A stretch of 5,032 nucleotides of DNA from Planctomycetota bacterium (GTDB lineage Bacteria > Planctomycetota > Planctomycetia > Isosphaerales > Isosphaeraceae), in NCBI GenBank assembly GCA_021807585.1, contig JAKBCQ010000298.1, positions 1 through 5,032 on the forward strand. Direction: 5' to 3'. Below, piece by piece: positions 1-5,032 of the stretch. Below the pieces are notes generated by a model. That model saw nothing but the letters and a program-made list of their open reading frames with translations. It had not been told where the DNA came from and did not search any database. A program made the position numbers and the translations under genes. Numbering within the stretch: the first letter of the stretch is position 1; every line of letters starts with the position of its first letter.

Positions 1-864
1 ATTCTGATAGGTCTAGCGATCGTCACGTCCTCGGCGCGCGCCGACGAACCCGTCGTGATCAAGCTTTGGCCCGAAGGCAAAGTTCCCGGCGAAACCGCGC
101 CGATCGGCGAGGAGAAAATCGAGGGGAACAAAGGGGGCCGACGCGTGACGAACGTCAGCGTTCCGACGATCTCGGTGTATCGACCCGCCGCCGAGAAAAA
201 CACGGGAATCGCCGTGATCGTCGCCCCGGGAGGGGGATATCGTATGCTCGCGTGGGATCACGAGGGAGAAGACATCGCCGCGTGGCTCAATTCGCTGGGA
301 ATCACGGGGGTCGTGCTCAAATACCGCGTGCCGCGCAGGCCCGATCACCCCAAACACCCCCTCTCCGACGCCCAACGCGCAATCAGCATCGTTCGATCGA
401 AAGCCGGCGAATGGAATATCAAGCCTGAGAAAATCGGCATGCTTGGATTTTCGGCGGGAGGACACCTCACCGCGGCGACCGCGACCAATTTCGATCAGCG
501 CGCATACGAACCGATCGACGATTCCGACAAGGCGAGTTGCCGACCCGATTTCGCGGTGATCATTTATCCCGGCGGAGTGATCGCGCGCGGAGGCGACAAT
601 CTCGCCCCCGAGATCAAAGTGTCGAAGCAAACCCCGCCGACTTTCCTGGCGCAAGCGACCGACGACCAAGTCAATTCGGAGAACTGCGTGCGGCTTTATC
701 TCGCGCTCAAAAAAGCCGGGGTTCCCGCCGAAATGCACCTCTACGCGTCGGGAGGACACGGCTTCGGTATGCGTCCCAGCGCAAATCCCAGCTCGCAATG
801 GCCCAAACGATGCGAGGAATGGATGCGCGAACGAAAAATCCTTGAACCCCCCGCGAAACCTTAA
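1..864 (+). CDS. Secreted alpha/beta-hydrolase (acetyl-xylan/feruloyl esterase-like), 5' end missing
   Basis: The frame is open from base 1 and reads ILIGLAIVTSSARA followed by DEPVV. This is the hydrophobic core and small-residue end of a signal peptide, with probable cleavage after ARA at visible residue 14, so the start codon lies before the window. The GTG at 55 is in mature protein and should not be taken as the start. There are 287 visible residues. The alpha/beta-hydrolase signs are a glycine-rich oxyanion-hole loop APGGGYR (about residues 75-81), a nucleophile elbow GFSAGGH with catalytic Ser151, a candidate acid Asp221/222 in ATDDQV, and catalytic His253 in GGHGFG. The LWPEGKVPGE opening and this motif order match the acetyl esterase/BD-FAE group. 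Those enzymes remove acetyl or feruloyl groups from plant or algal polysaccharides in the periplasm or outside the cell. The substrate is inferred from the family only. A short proline-rich tail ends the protein. It is probably not part of the chemosensory operon, since about 515 bases and a hairpin separate them. Confidence 0.87.
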   Translation: MLIGLAIVTSSARADEPVVIKLWPEGKVPGETAPIGEEKIEGNKGGRRVTNVSVPTISVYRPAAEKNTGIAVIVAPGGGYRMLAWDHEGEDIAAWLNSLGITGVVLKYRVPRRPDHPKHPLSDAQRAISIVRSKAGEWNIKPEKIGMLGFSAGGHLTAATATNFDQRAYEPIDDSDKASCRPDFAVIIYPGGVIARGGDNLAPEIKVSKQTPPTFLAQATDDQVNSENCVRLYLALKKAGVPAEMHLYASGGHGFGMRPSANPSSQWPKRCEEWMRERKILEPPAKP

Positions 865-949
865 GGTCCACGGGCGCGCCTCCACCAAAGCCGCCATGTC
901 GATAATCGTGCATTGTCATTGATATCAACAAAAGATGAACTGTCGATCC

Positions 950-987
950 CTCCGGCGAAGCCGTCCGACGCGACCGCTTCGCCGGAG
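950..987 (+). terminator. Strong 12-bp hairpin, possible terminator of the esterase transcript
   Basis: CTCCGGCGAAGC at 950-961 pairs perfectly with GCTTCGCCGGAG at 976-987. Inside the 14-base loop, GTC (963-965) can pair with GAC (972-974), extending the stem past one mismatch. The hairpin lies about 85 bases after the esterase stop and before the promoter-like patch, which suits a terminator. However, no T-run follows (the next bases are TTCGATCTC), so it is not a classical intrinsic terminator. It could instead be an RNA-stabilising 3' stem or a protein-binding inverted repeat. Confidence 0.4.
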
Positions 988-1030
988 TTCGATCTCAATC
1001 AAACCAAAGATCCGCCGCATCGTCTCCAAC

Positions 1031-1075
1031 TTATGCATAATTGTAGTTATTTAAGATTTTACGTATAGGCGCCTA
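1031..1075 (+). promoter_or_regulatory. Candidate promoter with two flanking palindromes for the chemosensory operon
   Basis: In an AT-rich island, TTGTAG (1041-1046) and TATAGG (1064-1069) are 17 bases apart. They are a weak match to the sigma-70 -35 element (3 of 6) and a fair match to the -10 element (4 of 6). A perfect 10-bp palindrome TTATGCATAA (1031-1040) abuts the -35. Another, TAGGCGCCTA (1066-1075), overlaps the -10 and the likely start region. Their centres are 35 bases apart. The layout would fit operator control, but the two palindromes differ in sequence and no regulator is known. The next gene downstream starts at 1381. Confidence 0.3.
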
Positions 1076-1365
1076 AGAATCTCACTTTGAACATGAACGA
1101 GAGGCGCGTCGATTATTCAACGAAGGATCGATCGGAGAGCTCTCGCTCGATCGCCCGGGTGCGCGATCCATCCCGATTCCGGCGTCAAAGCCGTTCAATC
1201 GGCGCCGCGAACCGCTTGCCCTCGGCCGATCGCGTTTCATACTTTGGAGAAGGGATTCGTGCGTCTTCGTTCCGAGCGGCGATCGAATCGCAAACTCCTA
1301 GCGGTCGCAAGGTCGAATGAACGCCTCGCCTTTTACGCGATTTCGCCGCCGCGGACTTGACGATC

Positions 1366-1371
1366 GAGAGG
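1366..1371 (+). promoter_or_regulatory. Ribosome binding site fixing the first CheW start
   Basis: GAGAGG lies 9 bases before the ATG at 1381. It favours that start over the in-frame TTG at 1357, which would add eight residues and would place this site inside the coding sequence. Confidence 0.65.
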
Positions 1372-1380
1372 TTCGATTCG

Positions 1381-1998
1381 ATGAACGACCGATCCGCCAC
1401 ACGACCGCGGGAAATCCTCGTCTTCGAGATCGACGCGCGGCGTTTCGCCTTTCCCGTCGGAGTCGTGCGCGAGCTGGTCCGCGTCGTCACAATCGTCCCT
1501 CTCCCCCAGCCGAAAGGATCGATTCCGATCGAAGGTATCATTAATTTGCGAGGCTCGATCGTTCCCGTTCCCGATCTCCGCGCGATCCTCGGTCTTCCGG
1601 CCAAGCCCGCCGAGCCTTCGGATCACCTGGTCGTCGTCGAGATCGATGATCGCCTTGTCGCCTTCCGGGTCGATCGTGCGGTCGAGCTCGCCGGGCTCTC
1701 GGAGACCGATCTTACTCCATCCAAAACCGGCGCGTTCAACGACAAGGATCGTGGCTTCGAGGTCGCCAAGTTCGCCGACGGGCTCGTACCGCTGATCGAT
1801 GTCGCACCGATCGTATCGACATGTTATCTGGCGAATCGAAAGCCGAATGGATCGTCGATCTCTTCCAGGGAATCGATCGCGTTCGCGGACAAAGCATCTG
1901 AAAGCGTTCCGACTCACGCCCAAGCCGCGGCGGTCGGAACCTCGCCTCGTCGACCCGACGAAGACCTTCAAGGCGTATCGAACGGGGGTGATTCGTGA
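1381..1998 (+). CDS. cheW: CheW-type chemosensory adaptor with disordered C-terminal tail (WspB-like)
   Basis: A 205-residue protein. The CheW fold spans about residues 10-147. It opens with REILVFEIDARRFAFPVGVVREL (residues 10 onward), carries the family signature GIINLRGSIVPVPDLR at 52-67, and closes with GLVPLIDVAPIV up to residue 145. CheW proteins are cytoplasmic SH3-like adaptors that join receptors to the CheA kinase in signalling arrays. A typical CheW ends about here, but this one continues for about 58 more residues that are rich in Ser, Ala, Arg and Asp and look disordered. The start is ATG 1381, supported by the GAGAGG site. The stop overlaps the GTG start of the CheR gene by 4 bases (1995-1998), so translation is probably coupled. 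The position just before CheR, with a second CheW after it, matches WspB in Wsp-type clusters; that equivalence is inference from gene order. Confidence 0.92.
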   Translation: MNDRSATRPREILVFEIDARRFAFPVGVVRELVRVVTIVPLPQPKGSIPIEGIINLRGSIVPVPDLRAILGLPAKPAEPSDHLVVVEIDDRLVAFRVDRAVELAGLSETDLTPSKTGAFNDKDRGFEVAKFADGLVPLIDVAPIVSTCYLANRKPNGSSISSRESIAFADKASESVPTHAQAAAVGTSPRRPDEDLQGVSNGGDS

Positions 1999-3557
1999 TC
2001 CTCGCCGAAGCTCCTTTCGACGACCTCCGACGTTTGATTCGAAAGCGCGTCGGGCTCAACCTCACCGACGATCGTCGTCTTGGCATCGAACAAGGGTTCC
2101 TCCGCGCCATGAAACGAGCGGGAATCGACGATCCGAAGCGTTACTGCGAAGTCGTTCGATTCGATTCCCGCGTATGGGACGACTTGATCGACGAATTGAC
2201 CGTCGGTGAAACGTATTTTTTCCGCGATGCGGCGCAGTTTCGGTTCATTCGCGAGACGATCCTCCCCGAGATTCGCGAACGACGACGAGGCGACCGAACG
2301 GCGCGAGTTTGGAGCGCCGGTTGCGCAACGGGCGAGGAGGCGTATTCGCTCGCGATCACGTTGGCTGAAGCGGGTTTCGATCGCGCGGAAGTGATCGCGA
2401 CCGATCTTTCGCGCGCGTCGCTTTTGAAGGCCGAACGCGGCGTTTACGGCGATTGGTCGATGCGCGGCGACGCCGCCGTCGCGGCGCGGGCGGGCGTCGA
2501 GCGCAAAAATAATCTTTATTATGTTAAACATAATATAAAGAAAATTGTTCAATTCCGCATATTAAATCTCGTCCTCGACGAATATCCGAACCCGGCGATC
2601 GGGCTAGCCGATTTGGACCTGATCTTGTGCAGGAACGTGTTCATTTATATGGATGAGGAATCGGTTGCGCGGATCGCGCGGAAATTATATGAATCGCTTG
2701 CGATCGGAGGCCGGCTCGTGACCGGGGCTTCGGATCCTCCGCCGAGCGCCGCGCCGTTCGAGGTCGAAACGAACGATCAAGGCGTGTTTTATCGTCGCGG
2801 CGATCCGACGAAGTCTCGGTCGTTCACGATCGCCGGAGCGAGCGAAATGCTATCAATCGACGTTTCCCCGCAATCGCCTTCGATCCTGGCGGAAGGATTC
2901 TCCCGAGAGGTCGAATCCGCGGTTTTTTCCGAGAATCGTCGATTCGCGGATCCCTCGGCGGATCGTCAAGACTCCGATTTTTGTGAGAATCGTCAAGCCC
3001 CGGTTTCTTCCGAGAATCGTCAAGCCTCCCCGCCGACCGAGACGAGCGACGACGCCGTGATTGACGCGGCGCGGTACGATTGGAGGCGTGGAAATTACGC
3101 GCTCGCGGCCGAACGAACTCGCGATCTCGCCGAGACGAATGTTGAAGCGGCGATTTTGAGAGTGCGAGCGATCGCCAATTCCGACTCCGAAGAGGCGGCG
3201 CGGGTTTGTGCGGCGGCGACGAAACGTCATCCGCTGGCAAGCGAGCTTCATTTACTCGAAGCGACTTTGGCGCTCGAACTCGACCTTTTGGACGCGGCGC
3301 TCGACGCGGCTCGGCGAGCGATTTTTCTCGACGGTGCGCGTCCCGGGGCTCATTTCACGCTGGGTTCGATTTTGATGCGAAAGGGAGACCGAGACGGAGC
3401 GTTACGCGCCTTCCGCAACACGATCGAAGCGTGCGGCTCGCTTCCCGCGGATTACCAACCGATCGCCGACTGCGACTCCCCCCCCGAGCGATTCGCAGCC
3501 CTAGCGCGCGATCAAATCGGTCGAATTCATGAACAAAGCGATAACACTAATGAATAA
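1995..3557 (+). CDS. cheR: CheR-type chemoreceptor methyltransferase with C-terminal TPR-like region (WspC-like)
   Basis: A 520-residue protein that starts with GTG at 1995, in a GTGA overlap with the previous gene. GGGGGTG at 1984-1990 acts as a close ribosome site. Residues 1-65 form the helical CheR N-terminal domain. ETYFFRD (72-78) is the conserved CheR motif, SAGCATGEEAY (around 107-117) the SAM-binding loop, Asp137 in VIATDLS a probable SAM ribose contact, and DLILCRNVFIYMD (208-220) the catalytic-core signature. The family transfers methyl groups from SAM to receptor glutamates for adaptation. From about 280 to 356 there is a Ser/Pro/Asp-rich linker with a 9-residue repeat (311-346). 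Residues of about 358-500 are helical and TPR-like (RRGNYALAAERTRDLA, LDAALDAARRAIFLDGA, HFTLGSILMRKGDRDGALRAF). CheR plus TPR is the WspC/FrzF-type architecture, where the TPR controls activity or protein contacts. A short AT-rich codon patch lies at about 2505-2570. Confidence 0.94.
   Translation: MILAEAPFDDLRRLIRKRVGLNLTDDRRLGIEQGFLRAMKRAGIDDPKRYCEVVRFDSRVWDDLIDELTVGETYFFRDAAQFRFIRETILPEIRERRRGDRTARVWSAGCATGEEAYSLAITLAEAGFDRAEVIATDLSRASLLKAERGVYGDWSMRGDAAVAARAGVERKNNLYYVKHNIKKIVQFRILNLVLDEYPNPAIGLADLDLILCRNVFIYMDEESVARIARKLYESLAIGGRLVTGASDPPPSAAPFEVETNDQGVFYRRGDPTKSRSFTIAGASEMLSIDVSPQSPSILAEGFSREVESAVFSENRRFADPSADRQDSDFCENRQAPVSSENRQASPPTETSDDAVIDAARYDWRRGNYALAAERTRDLAETNVEAAILRVRAIANSDSEEAARVCAAATKRHPLASELHLLEATLALELDLLDAALDAARRAIFLDGARPGAHFTLGSILMRKGDRDGALRAFRNTIEACGSLPADYQPIADCDSPPERFAALARDQIGRIHEQSDNTNE
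2514..2540. repeat. AT-rich inverted repeat inside the CheR coding sequence
   Basis: TATTATGTT (2517-2525) and AACATAATA (2527-2535) are perfect 9-base arms around one central A. The outer CTTTAT (2514-2519) and ATAAAG (2535-2540) are also reverse complements, in a register shifted by two bases. The repeat sits in the only strongly AT-rich patch of the CheR gene and encodes part of NLYYVKHNIKK, in the stretch before the FRILNL strand. It is clearly present; a role, such as an operator or an RNA hairpin, is not shown. Confidence 0.6.
2925..3032 (+). repeat. 27-bp in-frame minisatellite, four 9-residue units in the CheR linker
   Basis: Four consecutive 27-base units start at 2925, 2952, 2979 and 3006 and encode FSENRRFAD, PSADRQDSD, FCENRQAPV and SSENRQASP. 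The core GAGAATCGTCAAGCC is identical at 2985-2999 and 3012-3026, with a diverged copy at 2958-2972 and a partial one at 2931-2940. The conserved positions are Ser/Cys, Glu/Ala, Asn/Asp, Arg and Gln/Arg. The units join the methyltransferase domain to the TPR-like region. Unit length divisible by three means copy-number change would keep the frame. Confidence 0.85.
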
Positions 3558-4257
3558 ATTGATCGTTCAAGATTCCGGCGACCAAGCGGCGCGATCCGCG
3601 CCGGGCGCGCCGTCGATCGCCGCGGCACGTCGCGCCGACCCAGCCGAGGGTGTGCCGTCGACGCGGGATCTTGACGATTCGACGTCTGTCGAAAAGGCGC
3701 GGCGGGTGATGGACGAACGCGCGCTTCTGCTCGCTCGAACACCGCATCGCGCCCCGGTCTCGACCGAAGTGATCGAGATCGCGATCTTCGCGGTTTCGGG
3801 CGAGACGTACGCGATCGAAACGCGCTACATTCGCAAGATCGTGCGGCCGATCGATCTCTCGTTTTCGCCCGTTTCGATTGATCGATCGATCGACATTTTG
3901 ACTCCCGTCCCCGGAACGCCCGAAGTTCTTGCGGGAGTGATCAATTTTCGCGGCGAGATTCTCGCCGTGTTCGATTTAGCGACGTTTCTCGGGCTCGCGC
4001 GGCGCGAAATCGGCGAGAGATCGCGGATCGTGGTCCTGGGAGACGCACGCGACGATCTCGGTCTGCTGGTTGACGAGGCGTGTCGAACGACGACTTTGCG
4101 GATCGACGAATTGATCGAGCCTCCCGCGAGCGTCGGTGAGGCGACTCGAGCGTGCATTCGAGGCGTCACGACCGACGCGCTCATCGTACTGGACGGCGCC
4201 GCGCTTCCCCGCGACCGCCGACTCTTCGTCGATCAAGCCGACGCCCCGGGCCTTTAA
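3529..4257 (+). CDS. cheW: Second CheW adaptor with N-terminal extension (WspD-like)
   Basis: A 242-residue protein if started at ATG 3529, or 235 if started at ATG 3550. The first overlaps the CheR gene by 29 bases, the second by 8. Neither has a clear ribosome site, so the start is uncertain and translation is probably coupled to CheR. Residues 1-75 are an Ala/Arg/Asp-rich extension. Near its end is a short helix-like segment, VEKARRVMDERALLLAR (54-70), a kind of sequence common just before the CheW domain in WspD-type adaptors. The CheW domain starts near VIEIAIFAV (81-89), carries GVINFRGEILAVFDL (136-150) and runs to about residue 230. I do not see the Cys-rich N-terminal motif that I recall from Pseudomonas WspD. 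Its role would be to couple the receptor to the kinase, alongside the first CheW. Confidence 0.91.
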   Translation: MNKAITLMNKLIVQDSGDQAARSAPGAPSIAAARRADPAEGVPSTRDLDDSTSVEKARRVMDERALLLARTPHRAPVSTEVIEIAIFAVSGETYAIETRYIRKIVRPIDLSFSPVSIDRSIDILTPVPGTPEVLAGVINFRGEILAVFDLATFLGLARREIGERSRIVVLGDARDDLGLLVDEACRTTTLRIDELIEPPASVGEATRACIRGVTTDALIVLDGAALPRDRRLFVDQADAPGL

Positions 4258-4263
4258 TTCCGC

Positions 4264-4269
4264 GGGAGA
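4264..4269 (+). promoter_or_regulatory. Ribosome binding site of the receptor gene
   Basis: GGGAGA lies 9 bases before ATG 4279, in the 21-base gap after the second CheW. It supports that start for a gene whose end is outside the window. Confidence 0.6.
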
Positions 4270-4278
4270 AACCGAATC

Positions 4279-5032
4279 ATGCCGCGATCTATTCCACTCA
4301 TCAAATCGATCAATTTCCGACTTGGATTCGCGGCGATCGCGCTGATGGTCGTCTCGGCGTCGCTCGTCGCCGGAAACTTATTTTCCTTTGCATACCTTAA
4401 GCGCCAGATCGCCTGGATGAACGTCGAGCACGTGGTCGGTTCGATTTATCACCGAATTTTATACTTATCGGCGCGGCTCGATCTGGAGAAGAGCGACGAG
4501 ATCCGCCGCGTATCGCGATCGCGACTCGAAAACGCGGTAAGCGAACTCGAGCGCCGCTACCGCCAGCTTGAAAAGGGTGATTCCGAGGCGGGAATTGAAC
4601 CGCCGACGAACGCTCGATTGATTTCAAATTTAGAATCACGTCTGAAATTTTGGATTGATGAGATCAAGCCTTTGGTGATGCGTCGGCTCGCCGAACGGAC
4701 CGACGACGACCGCGCCCACGCCGATTTGTCGCGTCTCGATTCGCTGATCAAGGCGCAGCTCGAACGCGAGGACGAGGGGATGGATTTTGCGCTCCGCGAC
4801 CAGGCCGAGGGATACACCCGCTTTCAGACGATTCAATTTATATTCGCGCTCTTTGTTCTTGGATTCACGATTCCGGTGTTTTGGCTGGTGCGGAACACGT
4901 CGCGACGGATTTTGATCCTTTCCCGAGCCGCGGATCGGATCGCGCACGGCGAGCTTTCGATATGCGCGCTCGTACCCGGCGGCGACGAGCTCGCGGCGCT
5001 CGGCGAAGCGTTCAACACGATGACTCATAATT
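4279..5032 (+). CDS. Membrane chemoreceptor (MCP, WspA-like), N-terminal part, 3' end missing
   Basis: An open frame from ATG 4279 to the window end gives 251 residues. Residues 1-14 are cytoplasmic (MPRSIPLIKSINFR). TM1 covers about 15-38. An external sensor region follows at about 39-184; it is helical and strongly charged, with pieces such as VVGSIYHRILYLSARLDLEK and LEKGDSEAGIEPP resembling PilJ-type four-helix sensors. TM2 covers about 185-204. A HAMP domain begins at about 205, with SRAADRIAHGELS and the conserved GDELAALGEAFNTM. The methylation helices and signalling hairpin that would prove an MCP are beyond the window. A HAMP histidine kinase or diguanylate cyclase is therefore possible, but position right after CheW-CheR-CheW makes a receptor the best call. 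The proline usual at the start of HAMP appears replaced by Ile/Leu (RILILSRAAD). The ligand is unknown. Confidence 0.85.
   Translation, partial: MPRSIPLIKSINFRLGFAAIALMVVSASLVAGNLFSFAYLKRQIAWMNVEHVVGSIYHRILYLSARLDLEKSDEIRRVSRSRLENAVSELERRYRQLEKGDSEAGIEPPTNARLISNLESRLKFWIDEIKPLVMRRLAERTDDDRAHADLSRLDSLIKAQLEREDEGMDFALRDQAEGYTRFQTIQFIFALFVLGFTIPVFWLVRNTSRRILILSRAADRIAHGELSICALVPGGDELAALGEAFNTMTHN

Larger units (their letters stand above)
865..1380. other. Intergenic region and long leader, no convincing gene
   Basis: This stretch separates the esterase from the chemosensory operon. Bases 865-949 show no clear element except the 10-bp palindrome TTGATATCAA at 919-928. Bases 950-987 form a strong hairpin. 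Bases 1028-1076 are distinctly AT-rich against the GC-rich background and look like the promoter. Bases 1077-1380 would then be a leader of about 300 bases. It contains the palindrome GAGAGCTCTC (1135-1144), with flanking GATCGA/TCGATC arms (1126-1131 and 1147-1152), but I recognise no known riboswitch. An open frame from ATG 1093 to stop 1320 (75 codons) is Arg/Ser-rich, has no good ribosome site, and resembles no family I know, so I do not call it a gene. Confidence 0.7.

Noticed and set aside
55..57. GTG as the start of the esterase
   Set aside because: The frame is open upstream to base 1 and encodes a signal peptide end (LAIVTSSARA). GTG 55 is Val in the mature protein and has no ribosome site.
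13..897. Long minus-strand open frame of 294 codons opposite the esterase
   Set aside because: It is antisense to a gene with clear catalytic motifs, its translation shows no recognisable domain, and it is typical of antisense frames in GC-rich DNA.
1087..1320. Small plus-strand open frame in the leader
   Set aside because: Arg/Ser-rich translation like the shadow frames, no good ribosome site, no known motif. It ends without coupling to cheW.
865..1380. tRNA or other structural RNA gene
   Set aside because: I saw no cloverleaf, no T-loop-like GGTTCRA box with matching arms, and no known RNA motif on either strand.
1333..1971. Minus-strand open frame of 212 codons opposite the first cheW
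   Set aside because: It is antisense to a strongly supported CheW and is Arg/Asp-rich with no domain.
2505..2570. AT-rich patch as an inserted mobile fragment
   Set aside because: The encoded residues fill the place expected in the CheR fold, between the GVY and DLILCRN motifs. There are no target duplications or frame disruption.
2925..3032. CRISPR-like repeat
   Set aside because: Units are directly adjacent with no unique spacers, are in frame, and encode a 9-residue repeat. It is a coding minisatellite.

Overview
The window reads as a piece of a GC-rich bacterial chromosome. A planctomycete is the most likely source. This is inferred from the style of the secreted esterase, from the GC-rich codon use (many TCG, GCG, GAT and CGA codons), and from a Wsp-like chemosensory cluster. 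No rRNA or other taxonomic marker is present, so the assignment is tentative. All supported genes lie on the + strand.

Layout: (1) 1-864 is the 3' part of a secreted alpha/beta-hydrolase of the acetyl-xylan/feruloyl esterase-like type. Its reading frame enters from before base 1 with the end of a signal peptide. (2) 865-1380 is about 515 bases without a convincing gene. It holds a strong 12-bp hairpin at 950-987, an AT-rich promoter-like patch at about 1028-1076, several perfect 10-bp palindromes and a leader of about 300 bases. (3) 1381-5032 is a tightly packed operon: CheW (1381-1998), a CheR methyltransferase fused to a TPR-like region (1995-3557), a second CheW with an N-terminal extension (3529-4257), and the 5' part of a membrane receptor with two membrane segments and a HAMP domain (4279 to the window end). 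Neighbouring genes overlap by 4 and 29 (or 8) bases or lie 21 bases apart, which suggests co-transcription and translational coupling.

Two CheW adaptors flanking a CheR-TPR, next to a receptor, is the core gene set of Wsp/alternative-cellular-function chemosensory systems (WspB, WspC, WspD and WspA in Pseudomonas). In such systems the receptor signals through CheW to a CheA-type kinase, and CheR methylates the receptor for adaptation. The output is often a diguanylate cyclase rather than flagella. The kinase, CheB-like esterase and response regulator would be expected after base 5032 but are not visible here. The output of this system is therefore unknown.

Features that ordinary annotation would miss are: an in-frame 27-bp minisatellite (9-residue repeat) in the CheR linker; a 19-bp perfect AT-rich inverted repeat inside the CheR methyltransferase coding sequence; a strong excess of the hexamer CGATCG across the window; and the palindrome cluster between the esterase and the chemosensory operon.
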